Assembly (NCBI GenBank): GCA_046295655.1
Contig: JBKBMT010000070.1
Location: forward strand, 1 to 13,243
DNA: 13,243 nucleotides
From: JBKBMT01 sp046295655
GTDB lineage: Bacteria > Pseudomonadota > Alphaproteobacteria > Rhodobacterales > Rhodobacteraceae
Direction of reading: 5' to 3'
Position 1 is the first letter of the stretch. Each line of letters opens with the position of its first letter. Below, in pieces: positions 6,204 to 13,243 of this stretch. The translations under genes and the position numbers were made by a program. Under the pieces are notes generated by a model. That model worked only from the letters and a program-made list of their open reading frames with translations. It made no database searches and had not been told where the DNA came from.

Positions 6204-7627
6204 GGGCGACACAGGATGTCCGGACGCGCGTGGTCGTGCCGCTGATCGTGGCGCTGGCCATGCTGATGGAGACGACGGACGCCACCGTGCTGGCCACCGC
6301 GCTGCCGGTCCTGTCGCAGGACCTGTCGGTCCCCGTGCTGTCGCTGAAACTGGCGCTGTCCACCTACCTCATCGCCTTCGCGGCGATGGTACCGGTCTCG
6401 GGCTGGCTGGCCGACCGCTTCGGGGCGCGACGGGTCTTCGTCGCGGCCATGGTGGTGTTCCTGACCGGATCGGCCCTCTGCGCCGCGCAATCGACGCTGA
6501 CCGGGCTCGTCCTGTCGCGCGCGGTGCAGAGCGCGGGCGGCGCGATGATGGTGCCGGTGGGCCGTCTGATCGTGCTGCGCGGCGTGGCCAAGGACGAGAT
6601 GGTGCAGGCGCTCGCCTGGATCACCGTGCCCGCGCTGATCGGGCCGGCGCTGGGGCCGCTGGTGGGCGCGACGGTGACCCAGACCCTCGGCTGGCGCTGG
6701 ATCTTCCTCATCAACCTGCCCATCGGCCTGATCGCCATCGCGCTGGCCCTGGCGCTGATCCCGCGCCTGCCGCCCGAGCCGGTCGTCCCTCTCGACCGCA
6801 CCGGCTTCGTCCTGTCCGCGCTGGGCCTCGGCGCCGGGCTGTTCGGCCTGTCCTGCCTCGGCGAACATCTGGTCACGACCCCCGTGGCGCTGGGAGCGAT
6901 GGCGGCGGGTCTGGCCATCATGGCGGTTTACACGATCCGCGCGCGGGGGCGAAGCGATGCGCTGGTCGATCCGCGTCTGTTCCGGCATCACACCTTTACC
7001 GTTGGCATCGTCTCGGGCACGATCTTCCGCATGAGCGGCGGGGCGGCGGCCTTCCTGCTGCCGCTGCTGTTCCAGGTCGGGCTGGGGCTTTCGATCCTGA
7101 TCTCGGGGCTCCTGAGCGGGCTCTTCGCGCTGGGAGGGCTGACGATGCGGGCGCTGGCGCCGCGGATCCTGAACCGTTTCGGCTTTCGCCGGACGCTGAT
7201 CGCTGGCACGCTGGTCAGCACGGCGGCCTTCGCGGGCCTCGGCACGATCCAGAGCGTGACCTACGCGGTCATCGTGCCGCTGGTGATCCTGGCGGGGTTC
7301 GCGCAGGCGCTGGTGTTCACCGGGCTGAACGGCATCGTCTTCGTCGATGCGACGGAAGAGGAGATGGGCCGCGCCACCGGCCTGTCCGCCGTCTCGCAGC
7401 AGGTGGGGCTGACGGCGGGCATCTCGCTGTCCGCTTTCGTGTTGCAAATGGGCGGCAATCCCGCCCCCGACGCCCCGCCGCAACTGTCGCATTTTCCGGC
7501 CGCCTTCTGGGCCATGGCTGCGGTCCTGATCATCGCCGCGCTCAGCCTGACCGCGCTGCGCAAGGGCGAGGCCGCGGCGCTGCGGCACAGGCCCGAGCAT
7601 GCCCACCGCCAGCACGACAGGGTGTGA
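6200..7627 (+). CDS. Second DHA2-like MFS transporter, TTG start, directly upstream of cyoA
   Basis: This is a 475-residue major facilitator related to the DHA2 drug exporters but clearly different from its neighbour. Helix 1 carries LMETTDATVLATALP (residues 22-36), with Asp27 where DHA2 proteins have the embedded acid. Motif A is well kept (GWLADRFGARRVF, 68-80), and motif C reads PALIGPALGPLVGA (144-157), followed by LGWRWIFLINLPIG. No in-frame ATG exists near helix 1. TTG at 6200 overlaps the preceding TGA (6200-6203), has a GGCGGGGA stretch 8 bases upstream and leaves a sensible 12-residue N-terminus; GTG at 6230 or 6236 is the alternative. The His/Arg-rich C-terminal tail (RPEHAHRQHDRV) is cytoplasmic. 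Only 4 bases separate its stop from cyoA. As I recall, MFS genes directly before cyoA occur in several alphaproteobacteria, which suggests a role tied to the oxidase operon. The substrate is unknown. Confidence 0.88.
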   Translation: MRATQDVRTRVVVPLIVALAMLMETTDATVLATALPVLSQDLSVPVLSLKLALSTYLIAFAAMVPVSGWLADRFGARRVFVAAMVVFLTGSALCAAQSTLTGLVLSRAVQSAGGAMMVPVGRLIVLRGVAKDEMVQALAWITVPALIGPALGPLVGATVTQTLGWRWIFLINLPIGLIAIALALALIPRLPPEPVVPLDRTGFVLSALGLGAGLFGLSCLGEHLVTTPVALGAMAAGLAIMAVYTIRARGRSDALVDPRLFRHHTFTVGIVSGTIFRMSGGAAAFLLPLLFQVGLGLSILISGLLSGLFALGGLTMRALAPRILNRFGFRRTLIAGTLVSTAAFAGLGTIQSVTYAVIVPLVILAGFAQALVFTGLNGIVFVDATEEEMGRATGLSAVSQQVGLTAGISLSAFVLQMGGNPAPDAPPQLSHFPAAFWAMAAVLIIAALSLTALRKGEAAALRHRPEHAHRQHDRV

Positions 7628-7631
7628 TCCG

Positions 7632-8579
7632 ATGGCCCGTCCTGCAACGCCCACTTTGGTCTTTCTGCTTCTGACGGGATGCGCGCCGCAAGGTCTGTCG
7701 TTCCTTTCGCCCGGCGGGCCGGCGGCGCAGTCGGAGCTGCAGCATTTCGTCACGATCACGCTGATCGCCCTGATCGCCATCCTGCCGGTCTTCGTCCTGG
7801 TCCCGGTCCTTCTGTGGCGCTACCGGCTGCGCGGCGGGCGGGGGCGCTATGCGCCGCGCTGGGACGAATCGCGCGCGCTGGAGCTGGTGATGTGGGGCAT
7901 CCCCTTCGCCATCGTGGGCTTCCTCGGCTTCCAGCTAGTGCGCAACGCCTTCGACCTCGATCCCTACCGGCCGATCGACCCCGGCACCGCCCCGCTGCGC
8001 GTGCAGGCCGTCGCGCTGAACTGGAAATGGCTGTTCATCCTGCCCGATCAGGGTGTGGCCACAGTCGATCACCTGACCGTGCCGCTTGGCGTGCCGGTCG
8101 AATTCCGCCTGACCTCGGACAGCGTGATGCAGTCCTTCATGGTCAGCGCGCTGGCCGGGCAGATCTACGCGATGCCGGGCATGGAGACGCGGCAATTCCT
8201 GCGCGCCGATGCGGCCGGCGACTATGTCGGGCGCAACACGCAATACAACGGCCCCGGTTTCGCCGGACAGAGCTTCGTGCTGAGCGCCGTCGAACCCGCA
8301 GCCTTCGAGGCCTGGGTCGCCGATCTTCGCGCCGGCGGCGGCACCCTCGATCCGGCGGGCTATGCCGTCCTTGCCGCGCCATCGACCGGCGCGACCGCTG
8401 CTGCGGCACTTGGACGATCGCTGCCGCTCGGCTTCGGGACGGTAGACCCAGGTCTCTACGAAGCGATCCTGCATCGCTACATGGCACCCGGTGGCGTCGC
8501 GGCGTCCGACCAGCCGGGTGCGCCCGCCTTCGCCGGGGCCACGGCCGGGCATGACCATGGGGAAGGAGGCGCGCCATGA
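7632..8579 (+). CDS. cyoA: Cytochrome o-type ubiquinol oxidase subunit II
   Basis: This is subunit II of a heme-copper quinol oxidase, 315 residues. The N-terminus is a lipoprotein signal with lipobox LLTGC (Cys17 the lipid-modified residue), followed by two membrane helices (about 38-62 and 84-103) and a periplasmic cupredoxin-fold domain. That domain contains the conserved WKWLF motif (131-135), SVMQSFMVSALAGQIYAMPG (164-183) and NGPGFAGQSF (206-215). Where cytochrome c oxidases have the CuA Cys/His ligands, there is no Cys; Cys17 is the only cysteine in the protein. This marks it as a quinol, not cytochrome c, oxidase subunit. A COX_ARM-like C-terminal region ends in a small acidic/His tail (GHDHGEGG). 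ATG 7632 is preferred over upstream in-frame starts because it places the signal peptide correctly and has AGGGTG about 7 bases upstream. It overlaps cyoB by 4 bases. Confidence 0.95.
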   Translation: MARPATPTLVFLLLTGCAPQGLSFLSPGGPAAQSELQHFVTITLIALIAILPVFVLVPVLLWRYRLRGGRGRYAPRWDESRALELVMWGIPFAIVGFLGFQLVRNAFDLDPYRPIDPGTAPLRVQAVALNWKWLFILPDQGVATVDHLTVPLGVPVEFRLTSDSVMQSFMVSALAGQIYAMPGMETRQFLRADAAGDYVGRNTQYNGPGFAGQSFVLSAVEPAAFEAWVADLRAGGGTLDPAGYAVLAAPSTGATAAAALGRSLPLGFGTVDPGLYEAILHRYMAPGGVAASDQPGAPAFAGATAGHDHGEGGAP

Positions 8580-10651
8580 CCGACCTGCTCGGCCGCCTGT
8601 CCTGGGAGGCGCTGCCCTTCGCCAAGGCGCTGGCCGACCCCACGGCCAGCAACCTGATCGGCGCAGGCGCGGCGGGGCTGGTCGTCCTGGCCGCCGTCGC
8701 GGTGCTGGCCGGCCTGGTCCTGACGCGCAGCCTCGGGCCGCTCTGGTCGGGCTGGCTGACCAGTCTCGACCACAAGCGGATCGGGGTGATGTATGTGGTG
8801 CTCGCGCTGGTCATGCTGGCCCGCGCGGTGATCGAGGGTGCCCTGATGCGCCTGCACCATGCCTTCGCGCTGGACGGCGGCGGCTTCCTCAGCGCCAACC
8901 ACTATGCCGAGCTGTTCTCGACCCATGGCACGATCATGATCTTCTTCGTGGCCATGCCCTTCGTCACCGGGATCATCAACATCGTCATGCCCCTGCAGAT
9001 CGGCGCGCGGGACGTGAGCTTTCCGCTGCTCAATTCCATCAGCCTTGGGCTGACGGCGGCGGGGGCCGCGCTGATGATGATCTCGCTGGTGGTGGGCGAG
9101 TTCTCCACCGGCGGGTGGAGCGGCTATCCCCCCTATACCGGCATCGTCTTCAGCCCCGGGGTCGGACCCGACTACTGGATCTGGGCCATCGCCATATCGT
9201 CGGTGGGCACGACGCTGTCGGGCATCAACTTCGCCGTCACCATCTACAAGGAACGCGCGCCCGGCATGACCTTCATGCGCATGCCGATGTTCGTCTGGAC
9301 GGTGCTGTGCTCCGCGATCCTGATGATCTTCGCCCTGCCGCCGATCACCGCCGCGACGATCATGCTGGCGCTCGACCGCTATGCCGAGTTCCGCTTCTTC
9401 ACCAACGATCTCGGCGGCAACATGATGAACTTCGCCAACCTCTTCTGGCTGTTCGGCCATCCGGAGGTCTATCTGCTGGTGCTGCCGGCCTATGGCGTGT
9501 TCTCCGAAGTGTTCTCGACCTTCGCGGGCAAGCGGCTCTACGGCTACCGCTCGCTGGTCTGGGCGACCATGGCGATCGCGGTGCTGGCCTTCACCGTCTG
9601 GGTGCACCACTTCTTCACCATGGGCGGCAGCCCCTTCCTGAACGCCGTCTTCGGCGCGGCTACGCTGTTGATCGCGGTGCCGACGGGGGTGAAGGTCTAT
9701 GACTGGATGGCCACCCTGTTCCGCGGCCGCATCCGGTTCGGGGTGCCGATGATCTACGGGATCGGCTTCCTGTTCCTCTTCGTCATCGGCGGGCTGACCG
9801 GGATCCAGCTGGCCAATCCGACGATCAGCTTCCAGGTGCACAACACCCTGTTTCTGGTCGCGCATTTCCACAACGTGCTGGTGCCGGGGGTGCTGTTCGG
9901 CATGCTCGCGGGCTACACCTTCTGGTTCCCCAAGGTCTTCGGCTTCCGCCTCGACGAGCGCTGGGGCACCATCGCGGCGCTGTGCTGGATCGTCGGCTTC
10001 TCGCTGGTGTTCCTGCCGCTCTATGCCGTGGGCCTGATGGGCATGATGCGGCGCACCTATGCCTACGACATCGCGGCCTATCAGCCCTGGATGATCCTGT
10101 CGGCCCTCGGCGGCGGGCTGGTCCTGGCGGCGGTGGCGGCGCTGGCGGTGCAGCTGGCCGTCTCGATCCGCAACCGCGCGGCTCTGGCCGTGCCGGCGGG
10201 CGACCCCTGGGACGGGCGCAGCCTGGAATGGTCGATCCCCGCCCCGGCGCCCGAATGGAACTTCGCCCTGTTGCCGCAGGTCGAGGACCGCGACGATTTC
10301 ACCCGGATGAAAGAGACCGGTCGGCTCGACCCCGAAGCCCCGAGCTACGAGGACATCGAACTGCCGCAGAACAGCGTGCAGGGCATCGGTTATGCCGTCT
10401 TCGGCACGATGCTGGGCTTCGGCCTCGTCTGGCACGTCTGGTGGCTGGCGGCGGCATCGCTTGTCGCCTGCCTCGCACTGATGATCGGGCGCAGCTTCCA
10501 GACCGGGACCACGCGCCTCGTCCCGGCCGAAGAGATCGCCCGCGCCGACCGCGCCTTCCGCGCGCTGCGTGCGGCCACGCCGCCCGTCGGCCGGCTGGAG
10601 GAAACGGGTCTCCAGAACCGGGGCCGCGCGCTGGTGGAGGCCGGGGCATGA
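8576..10651 (+). CDS. cyoB: Cytochrome o-type ubiquinol oxidase subunit I
   Basis: This is the catalytic subunit (691 residues, about 14-15 helices), which reduces O2 to water with electrons from ubiquinol and pumps protons. It aligns almost without gaps to E. coli CyoB. Heme ligands are H117, H430 and H432, and CuB ligands are H295, H344 and H345, with Y299 in the GHPEVY motif giving the His-Tyr crosslink. The D-channel has D146 and E297 and the K-channel T370 and K373, so this is an A-type proton-pumping oxidase. R492 and R493 match the propionate-binding arginine pair. In the high-affinity quinone site, R83 and H109 (E. coli R71, H98) are kept, but D75 is replaced by E87 and Q101 by E112. 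AAGGAGG at 8563-8569 is a textbook ribosome binding site with 6-base spacing. The start overlaps the cyoA stop, and the end overlaps cyoC. Whether heme O or heme A fills the active site cannot be read from the sequence. Confidence 0.97.
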   Translation: MTDLLGRLSWEALPFAKALADPTASNLIGAGAAGLVVLAAVAVLAGLVLTRSLGPLWSGWLTSLDHKRIGVMYVVLALVMLARAVIEGALMRLHHAFALDGGGFLSANHYAELFSTHGTIMIFFVAMPFVTGIINIVMPLQIGARDVSFPLLNSISLGLTAAGAALMMISLVVGEFSTGGWSGYPPYTGIVFSPGVGPDYWIWAIAISSVGTTLSGINFAVTIYKERAPGMTFMRMPMFVWTVLCSAILMIFALPPITAATIMLALDRYAEFRFFTNDLGGNMMNFANLFWLFGHPEVYLLVLPAYGVFSEVFSTFAGKRLYGYRSLVWATMAIAVLAFTVWVHHFFTMGGSPFLNAVFGAATLLIAVPTGVKVYDWMATLFRGRIRFGVPMIYGIGFLFLFVIGGLTGIQLANPTISFQVHNTLFLVAHFHNVLVPGVLFGMLAGYTFWFPKVFGFRLDERWGTIAALCWIVGFSLVFLPLYAVGLMGMMRRTYAYDIAAYQPWMILSALGGGLVLAAVAALAVQLAVSIRNRAALAVPAGDPWDGRSLEWSIPAPAPEWNFALLPQVEDRDDFTRMKETGRLDPEAPSYEDIELPQNSVQGIGYAVFGTMLGFGLVWHVWWLAAASLVACLALMIGRSFQTGTTRLVPAEEIARADRAFRALRAATPPVGRLEETGLQNRGRALVEAGA

Positions 10652-11271
10652 CCGACCGCACGCCCCTGCATCCCGGCCTCAACCTCGGCCCGCGCCACGG
10701 TGCGGCGCATGAGAAGGCGGAAACCGTCCTGTTCGGTTTCTGGGTCTTCCTGATGTCGGACCTGATCCTGTTCGGGCTGTTCCTCGGCACCTATGCCTCG
10801 ATGGCCAATCCGATGGGCCGGGCGGGCGGACCGGGGCCGCAGGAGCTGTTCAGCCTGGCCTCCGTCGCCGCGCAGACCGGGCTTCTTCTGGCGTCGAGCT
10901 ACGCGATGGGCATGGCCGGCATCGCACTGAAGCACCGCCCCGCGCGGCTGGTGCCCTGGACGCTTGCGGCGCTGGTTCTGGCGCTGGGATTCCTCGTGCT
11001 GGAACTCCGTGACCTGTCGGGCATGGTCACGGCCGGAGCGGGGCCCGCGCGCAGCGGCTGGCTGTCGTCCTTCTTCGCGCTGGTGGGCCTGCACGGGCTG
11101 CATGTGGCGGCCGCCTGCCTCTGGGCTGTGGTGATGCTGGCGCAGCTGCGCCTCTTCGGGCCCACGGATGCCGTGAAGACCCGGTTCCTGCGGCTGGCGC
11201 TGTTCTGGCATTTCCTCGACATCGTGTGGATCGGGATCTTCTCGGTCGTCTTCCTGGGGGGCCTGGCATGA
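10648..11271 (+). CDS. cyoC: Cytochrome o-type ubiquinol oxidase subunit III
   Basis: This 207-residue five-helix subunit III stabilises the oxidase core. Recognisable family motifs are GFWVFLMSDLILFGLFLGTY (residues 30-49), FFALVGLHGLHV (142-153) and FWHFLDIVWIGIFSVVFL (186-203), the last containing the conserved HFLDIVW. The soluble N-terminus of about 25 residues and the overall length match E. coli CyoC. GGAGG at 10636-10640 lies 7 bases before the ATG. The start overlaps the cyoB stop and the end overlaps cyoD, both as ATGA, so the three membrane subunits are likely made in a coupled, stoichiometric way. Confidence 0.95.
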   Translation: MTDRTPLHPGLNLGPRHGAAHEKAETVLFGFWVFLMSDLILFGLFLGTYASMANPMGRAGGPGPQELFSLASVAAQTGLLLASSYAMGMAGIALKHRPARLVPWTLAALVLALGFLVLELRDLSGMVTAGAGPARSGWLSSFFALVGLHGLHVAAACLWAVVMLAQLRLFGPTDAVKTRFLRLALFWHFLDIVWIGIFSVVFLGGLA

Positions 11272-11612
11272 TCGGCGACGACATGGAGAACTTGGTCGAG
11301 GAGCGCCGCGAGGCGCGAAGCTATCGGACCGGGCTGATCCTCGCGGTGCTGCTGTCGGCACTGCCCTTCGCGCTGGTCTGGACGGGTGCGCTGCCGCGGG
11401 CGGCGGTCCTTGCGGTGATCGGGGTCGCGGCGCTGGCGCAGGTGGTGGTGCAGTTCAGGTATTTCCTGCACATCGACCTCAGCCGGCAGAAACGCGAGGA
11501 TCTGCAGCTGATCCTGTTCTCGGCTCTGGTCCTGCTGATCGTCGTCGGCGGCACCGTCTGGGTGCTCGGCGATCTCGGCCAGCGGATGATGCCGGGGATG
11601 ACGGGGCCATAG
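11268..11612 (+). CDS. cyoD: Cytochrome o-type ubiquinol oxidase subunit IV
   Basis: This 114-residue three-helix subunit IV (prokaryotic COX4/CyoD family) is thought to assist assembly or stability of the oxidase. A charged N-terminus (EERREARSYRTG) precedes helix 1 (about 23-41), helix 2 (about 43-61) leads into the family signature QFRYFLHID (62-70), and helix 3 spans about 80-100. The ATG at 11268 overlaps the cyoC stop, with a G-run (11256-11261) in ribosome-binding position; ATG 11283 is a possible alternative but lacks the overlap. It is the last gene of the operon: no cyoE or SURF1 gene follows, and the next gene converges from the other strand after 40 bases. Confidence 0.93.
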   Translation: MIGDDMENLVEERREARSYRTGLILAVLLSALPFALVWTGALPRAAVLAVIGVAALAQVVVQFRYFLHIDLSRQKREDLQLILFSALVLLIVVGGTVWVLGDLGQRMMPGMTGP

Positions 11613-11652
11613 GCTGTCGCCACCCGCATTCTCGGCTGGGCGCGGACAGGGC

Positions 11653-13243
11653 CTAGCTTGCAGGCCCCAACAGGACGTTCCTGTCGACCGACGTCGCCCG
11701 GATCAGCTGCGAGATAGCAGGAGCGGCCGATCGGGCGGTGCCGTCCTCGGCGACAGCAATGCTCAGAAGGCCCAGCGGTCGCTGCAGGCTTTCGCCCTCG
11801 ACCGCCCCCAGCAGGATGGGGTGCGTCATCCCGGCCGCTTCGACCGCACGGCCCGAAGCAAAGACGCGCAGAACCTCGCGCGAGGCGCCGTCCGGGCCGG
11901 GGCGGATCAGGGTCAGCACCGGCCAGGCGCCGTCGTTCAGGCGAGGCAGGACCGGCAGCGCCTCGGGGCCGGAGGCGGGCGACAGGAGGGTTCCGAGGGC
12001 CGAGGACAAGGGCGGCGGCACGCGCCAGCCCTCGGCCGCCAGCAGGCCCTGCAAGGCCGCCGGGTCGCCGGCCCATTGCAGGACGAAGGGTTCTTCCGTC
12101 TCGCCCAGAAGGTCGATGCGTCGCGCGGGCAGCGTCGCCCAGCCTGCCGCAAGCCAGTCGGCGCGGGGGATCGTCTGCACCGGGGCGGCGCCCGGCGCAT
12201 AGCGGACCAGCGCCTCGGGCAGGGTCGTGGCGGCATGCCAGAGGCCGAAGCCCGCGAAGACGGCCAGCGCCGCGCCAAGGGTGCCGCCGGCGACCGGCTT
12301 CGGGTCGGTGCGGCGAAAGGCCAGCGCGAAGATCAGCGTCAGACCCGCGCCCAGCAGCAGCCCCCCCGCCACATCCGAGGGCCAGTGCGCGGCCAGATAG
12401 ATGCGCGACGCGGCGATGAGGGCGACGACCGCGGCCAGTAACCCGGCCAGCCGCAAGCCCCAGGGCTGCGCCAGGCCGCGCCATGAGAACCAGATCAGGA
12501 GGCCGAACAGCGCCGCCGCGCCGGTCGCGTGCCCGCTGGGAAATCCGAAGACCTGGGCTCCCTCGTAAAGCGCGGTCGGGCGCGGGATGGCGAAGGCGAG
12601 TTTCATTGCCGTGGCAAAGGCGGTCGACAGCCCCATCGCCACCGCGACACCCGCTGCCAGATGCCAGCGGCGGCGGATCAGAAGCCACAGCACCGCAGCC
12701 GCCGCCGCCGCGATGATCACCGGCGCATCGCCCAGGTTGGTGACGAAGGCCATCGCCTCGTCACCAGGTTCGCTGCGCAGCCCTGTCACCGCCCGGCTCA
12801 GCGCCGCGTCGGCCCGGGCAAGGCCCGCGCGGTCGGCGACCTCCTCGGCCAGTCCCGCCAGTGCCAGCGCGACCAGGACCAGCGGCAGGCCCAGAAGGAT
12901 CAGCGACCGCAGGTCGTTGTCGGGGCTCAGGACCGCCAGCGCCGCGCGCCGCCAGGGCGTGGCCGGAAGGGTGCGCAGCCGCGCGGCGGTTCGGGCACGC
13001 AGCCCGTCCGCTCGGGGCAGAAGCCAGCGCAACAGAAGCCGCAGCAGGACCAGAGAAGCCACGACTGCGACGATCAGGCCCAAGGCAAGCATCAGCAGCC
13101 GCGCGCTGACATGTCCGGCCAGCCCCAGCCCCAGGCCGGCCAGGGCCCCCGGCCGGACATGTGCCGGCGCCCTGATCAGGGCCGAGCCGATGTTGGCCGC
13201 AAGGACCCTCCGCGCCGGCATCCCCGATGCGCCGGCCACGACC
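11653..13243 (-). CDS. DedA (VTT)-PAP2 phosphatase-LssY_C fusion membrane protein (5' end outside window)
   Basis: The minus-strand frame is open to the right edge, so the gene starts beyond the window; the GTG at 13239 is not a convincing start. The first 40 visible residues (AGASGMPARRVLAANIGSAL) match the C-terminal end of a DedA/VTT domain, implying that most of that domain is upstream. After two linker helices comes a complete PAP2 phosphatase domain with all three motifs: K-x6-RP (K213 to P221, counting from the GTG), PSGH (234-237) and SR-x5-H-x3-D (S278, R279, H285, D289). The C-terminal 180 residues resemble the LssY_C domain (LPVLPRLNDG, LTLIRPG). Such fusions are probably membrane lipid phosphatases or undecaprenyl-phosphate recycling/transport proteins; the exact substrate is inferred, not shown. 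The gene converges on cyoD and stops at the TAG read from 11655 to 11653. Confidence 0.9.
   Translation of the reverse strand, partial: VVAGASGMPARRVLAANIGSALIRAPAHVRPGALAGLGLGLAGHVSARLLMLALGLIVAVVASLVLLRLLLRWLLPRADGLRARTAARLRTLPATPWRRAALAVLSPDNDLRSLILLGLPLVLVALALAGLAEEVADRAGLARADAALSRAVTGLRSEPGDEAMAFVTNLGDAPVIIAAAAAAVLWLLIRRRWHLAAGVAVAMGLSTAFATAMKLAFAIPRPTALYEGAQVFGFPSGHATGAAALFGLLIWFSWRGLAQPWGLRLAGLLAAVVALIAASRIYLAAHWPSDVAGGLLLGAGLTLIFALAFRRTDPKPVAGGTLGAALAVFAGFGLWHAATTLPEALVRYAPGAAPVQTIPRADWLAAGWATLPARRIDLLGETEEPFVLQWAGDPAALQGLLAAEGWRVPPPLSSALGTLLSPASGPEALPVLPRLNDGAWPVLTLIRPGPDGASREVLRVFASGRAVEAAGMTHPILLGAVEGESLQRPLGLLSIAVAEDGTARSAAPAISQLIRATSVDRNVLLGPAS
11670..11684. terminator. Inverted repeat downstream of cyoD, possible terminator element
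   Basis: ACAGGA (11670-11675) and TCCTGT (11679-11684) are perfect inverted repeats around a 3-base CGT centre, about 58 bases after the cyoD stop. A second 6-base-pair repeat (GGGCCT 11649-11654, AGGCCC 11662-11667) lies just before it and spans the stop of the minus-strand gene. Either or both could end the cyo transcript. They overlap the coding end of the convergent gene and lack a T-run, so chance pairing in GC-rich DNA is possible. Confidence 0.22.

Noticed and set aside
5873..7780. 635-codon minus-strand open frame opposite the two transporters and cyoA
   Set aside because: It has the same antisense composition artefact and spans the boundaries of three real genes.
7632..8579. cyoA product as cytochrome c oxidase subunit II
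   Set aside because: The cupredoxin domain has no cysteines and so cannot bind CuA; flanking CyoB, CyoC and CyoD features also indicate a quinol oxidase.
8477..10435. 652-codon minus-strand open frame opposite cyoB
   Set aside because: CyoB on the plus strand is certain by motif; the antisense product is an Asp/His/Gln/Arg-rich string typical of a shadow frame.

Overview
The window is a very GC-rich stretch of bacterial chromosome, completely packed with genes. Protein content and codon use (strong G/C at third positions, many ATGA stop/start overlaps, an alphaproteobacterial-looking cyoABCD operon) suggest an alphaproteobacterium, most likely of the Rhodobacterales type. That assignment is inference from style, not from a marker gene. 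I see no mobile element, tRNA, rRNA, CRISPR array or phage signature. The longest gene-free stretch is 110 bases.

Left block (1-3550, plus strand). The window opens inside an MscS-type mechanosensitive channel gene. It overlaps by 4 bases (ATGA) a two-dinucleotide-binding FAD oxidoreductase that keeps the two redox cysteines expected of a sulfide:quinone oxidoreductase. After a 25-base gap come a DUF1269 membrane protein and, again with an ATGA overlap, a 56-residue DUF3096-type membrane protein. A secreted helical protein of unknown family (2888-3550) follows after 60 bases. A GC-rich hairpin just after its stop (3565-3595) may separate this block from the next.

Central block (3661-11612, plus strand). 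Seven genes are almost seamlessly coupled: an HlyD/EmrA adaptor, an EmrB-type DHA2 transporter, a second DHA2-like transporter that probably starts at a TTG, then cyoA, cyoB, cyoC and cyoD. Five junctions are 4-base stop/start overlaps; the sixth, before cyoA, has only 4 untranslated bases. Together they encode a proton-pumping quinol oxidase and, on the same probable transcript, an efflux apparatus driven by the proton gradient the oxidase makes. CyoB keeps every heme, copper and proton-channel residue I could align to E. coli CyoB, but two residues of the high-affinity quinone site differ (D75 to E, Q101 to E). No cyoE or SURF1 gene follows cyoD.

Right block (11653-13243, minus strand). A convergent gene encodes the C-terminal part of a DedA(VTT)-PAP2-LssY_C fusion protein; its 5' end lies beyond the window.

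The quinone pool gives a possible functional link between the blocks: the SQR-like flavoprotein could feed electrons in and the Cyo oxidase could take them out. Nothing in the sequence proves co-regulation. I found no clearly new system. The best leads are the efflux-plus-oxidase operon, the altered CyoB quinone site, and the SQR-like/DUF1269/DUF3096 cassette.
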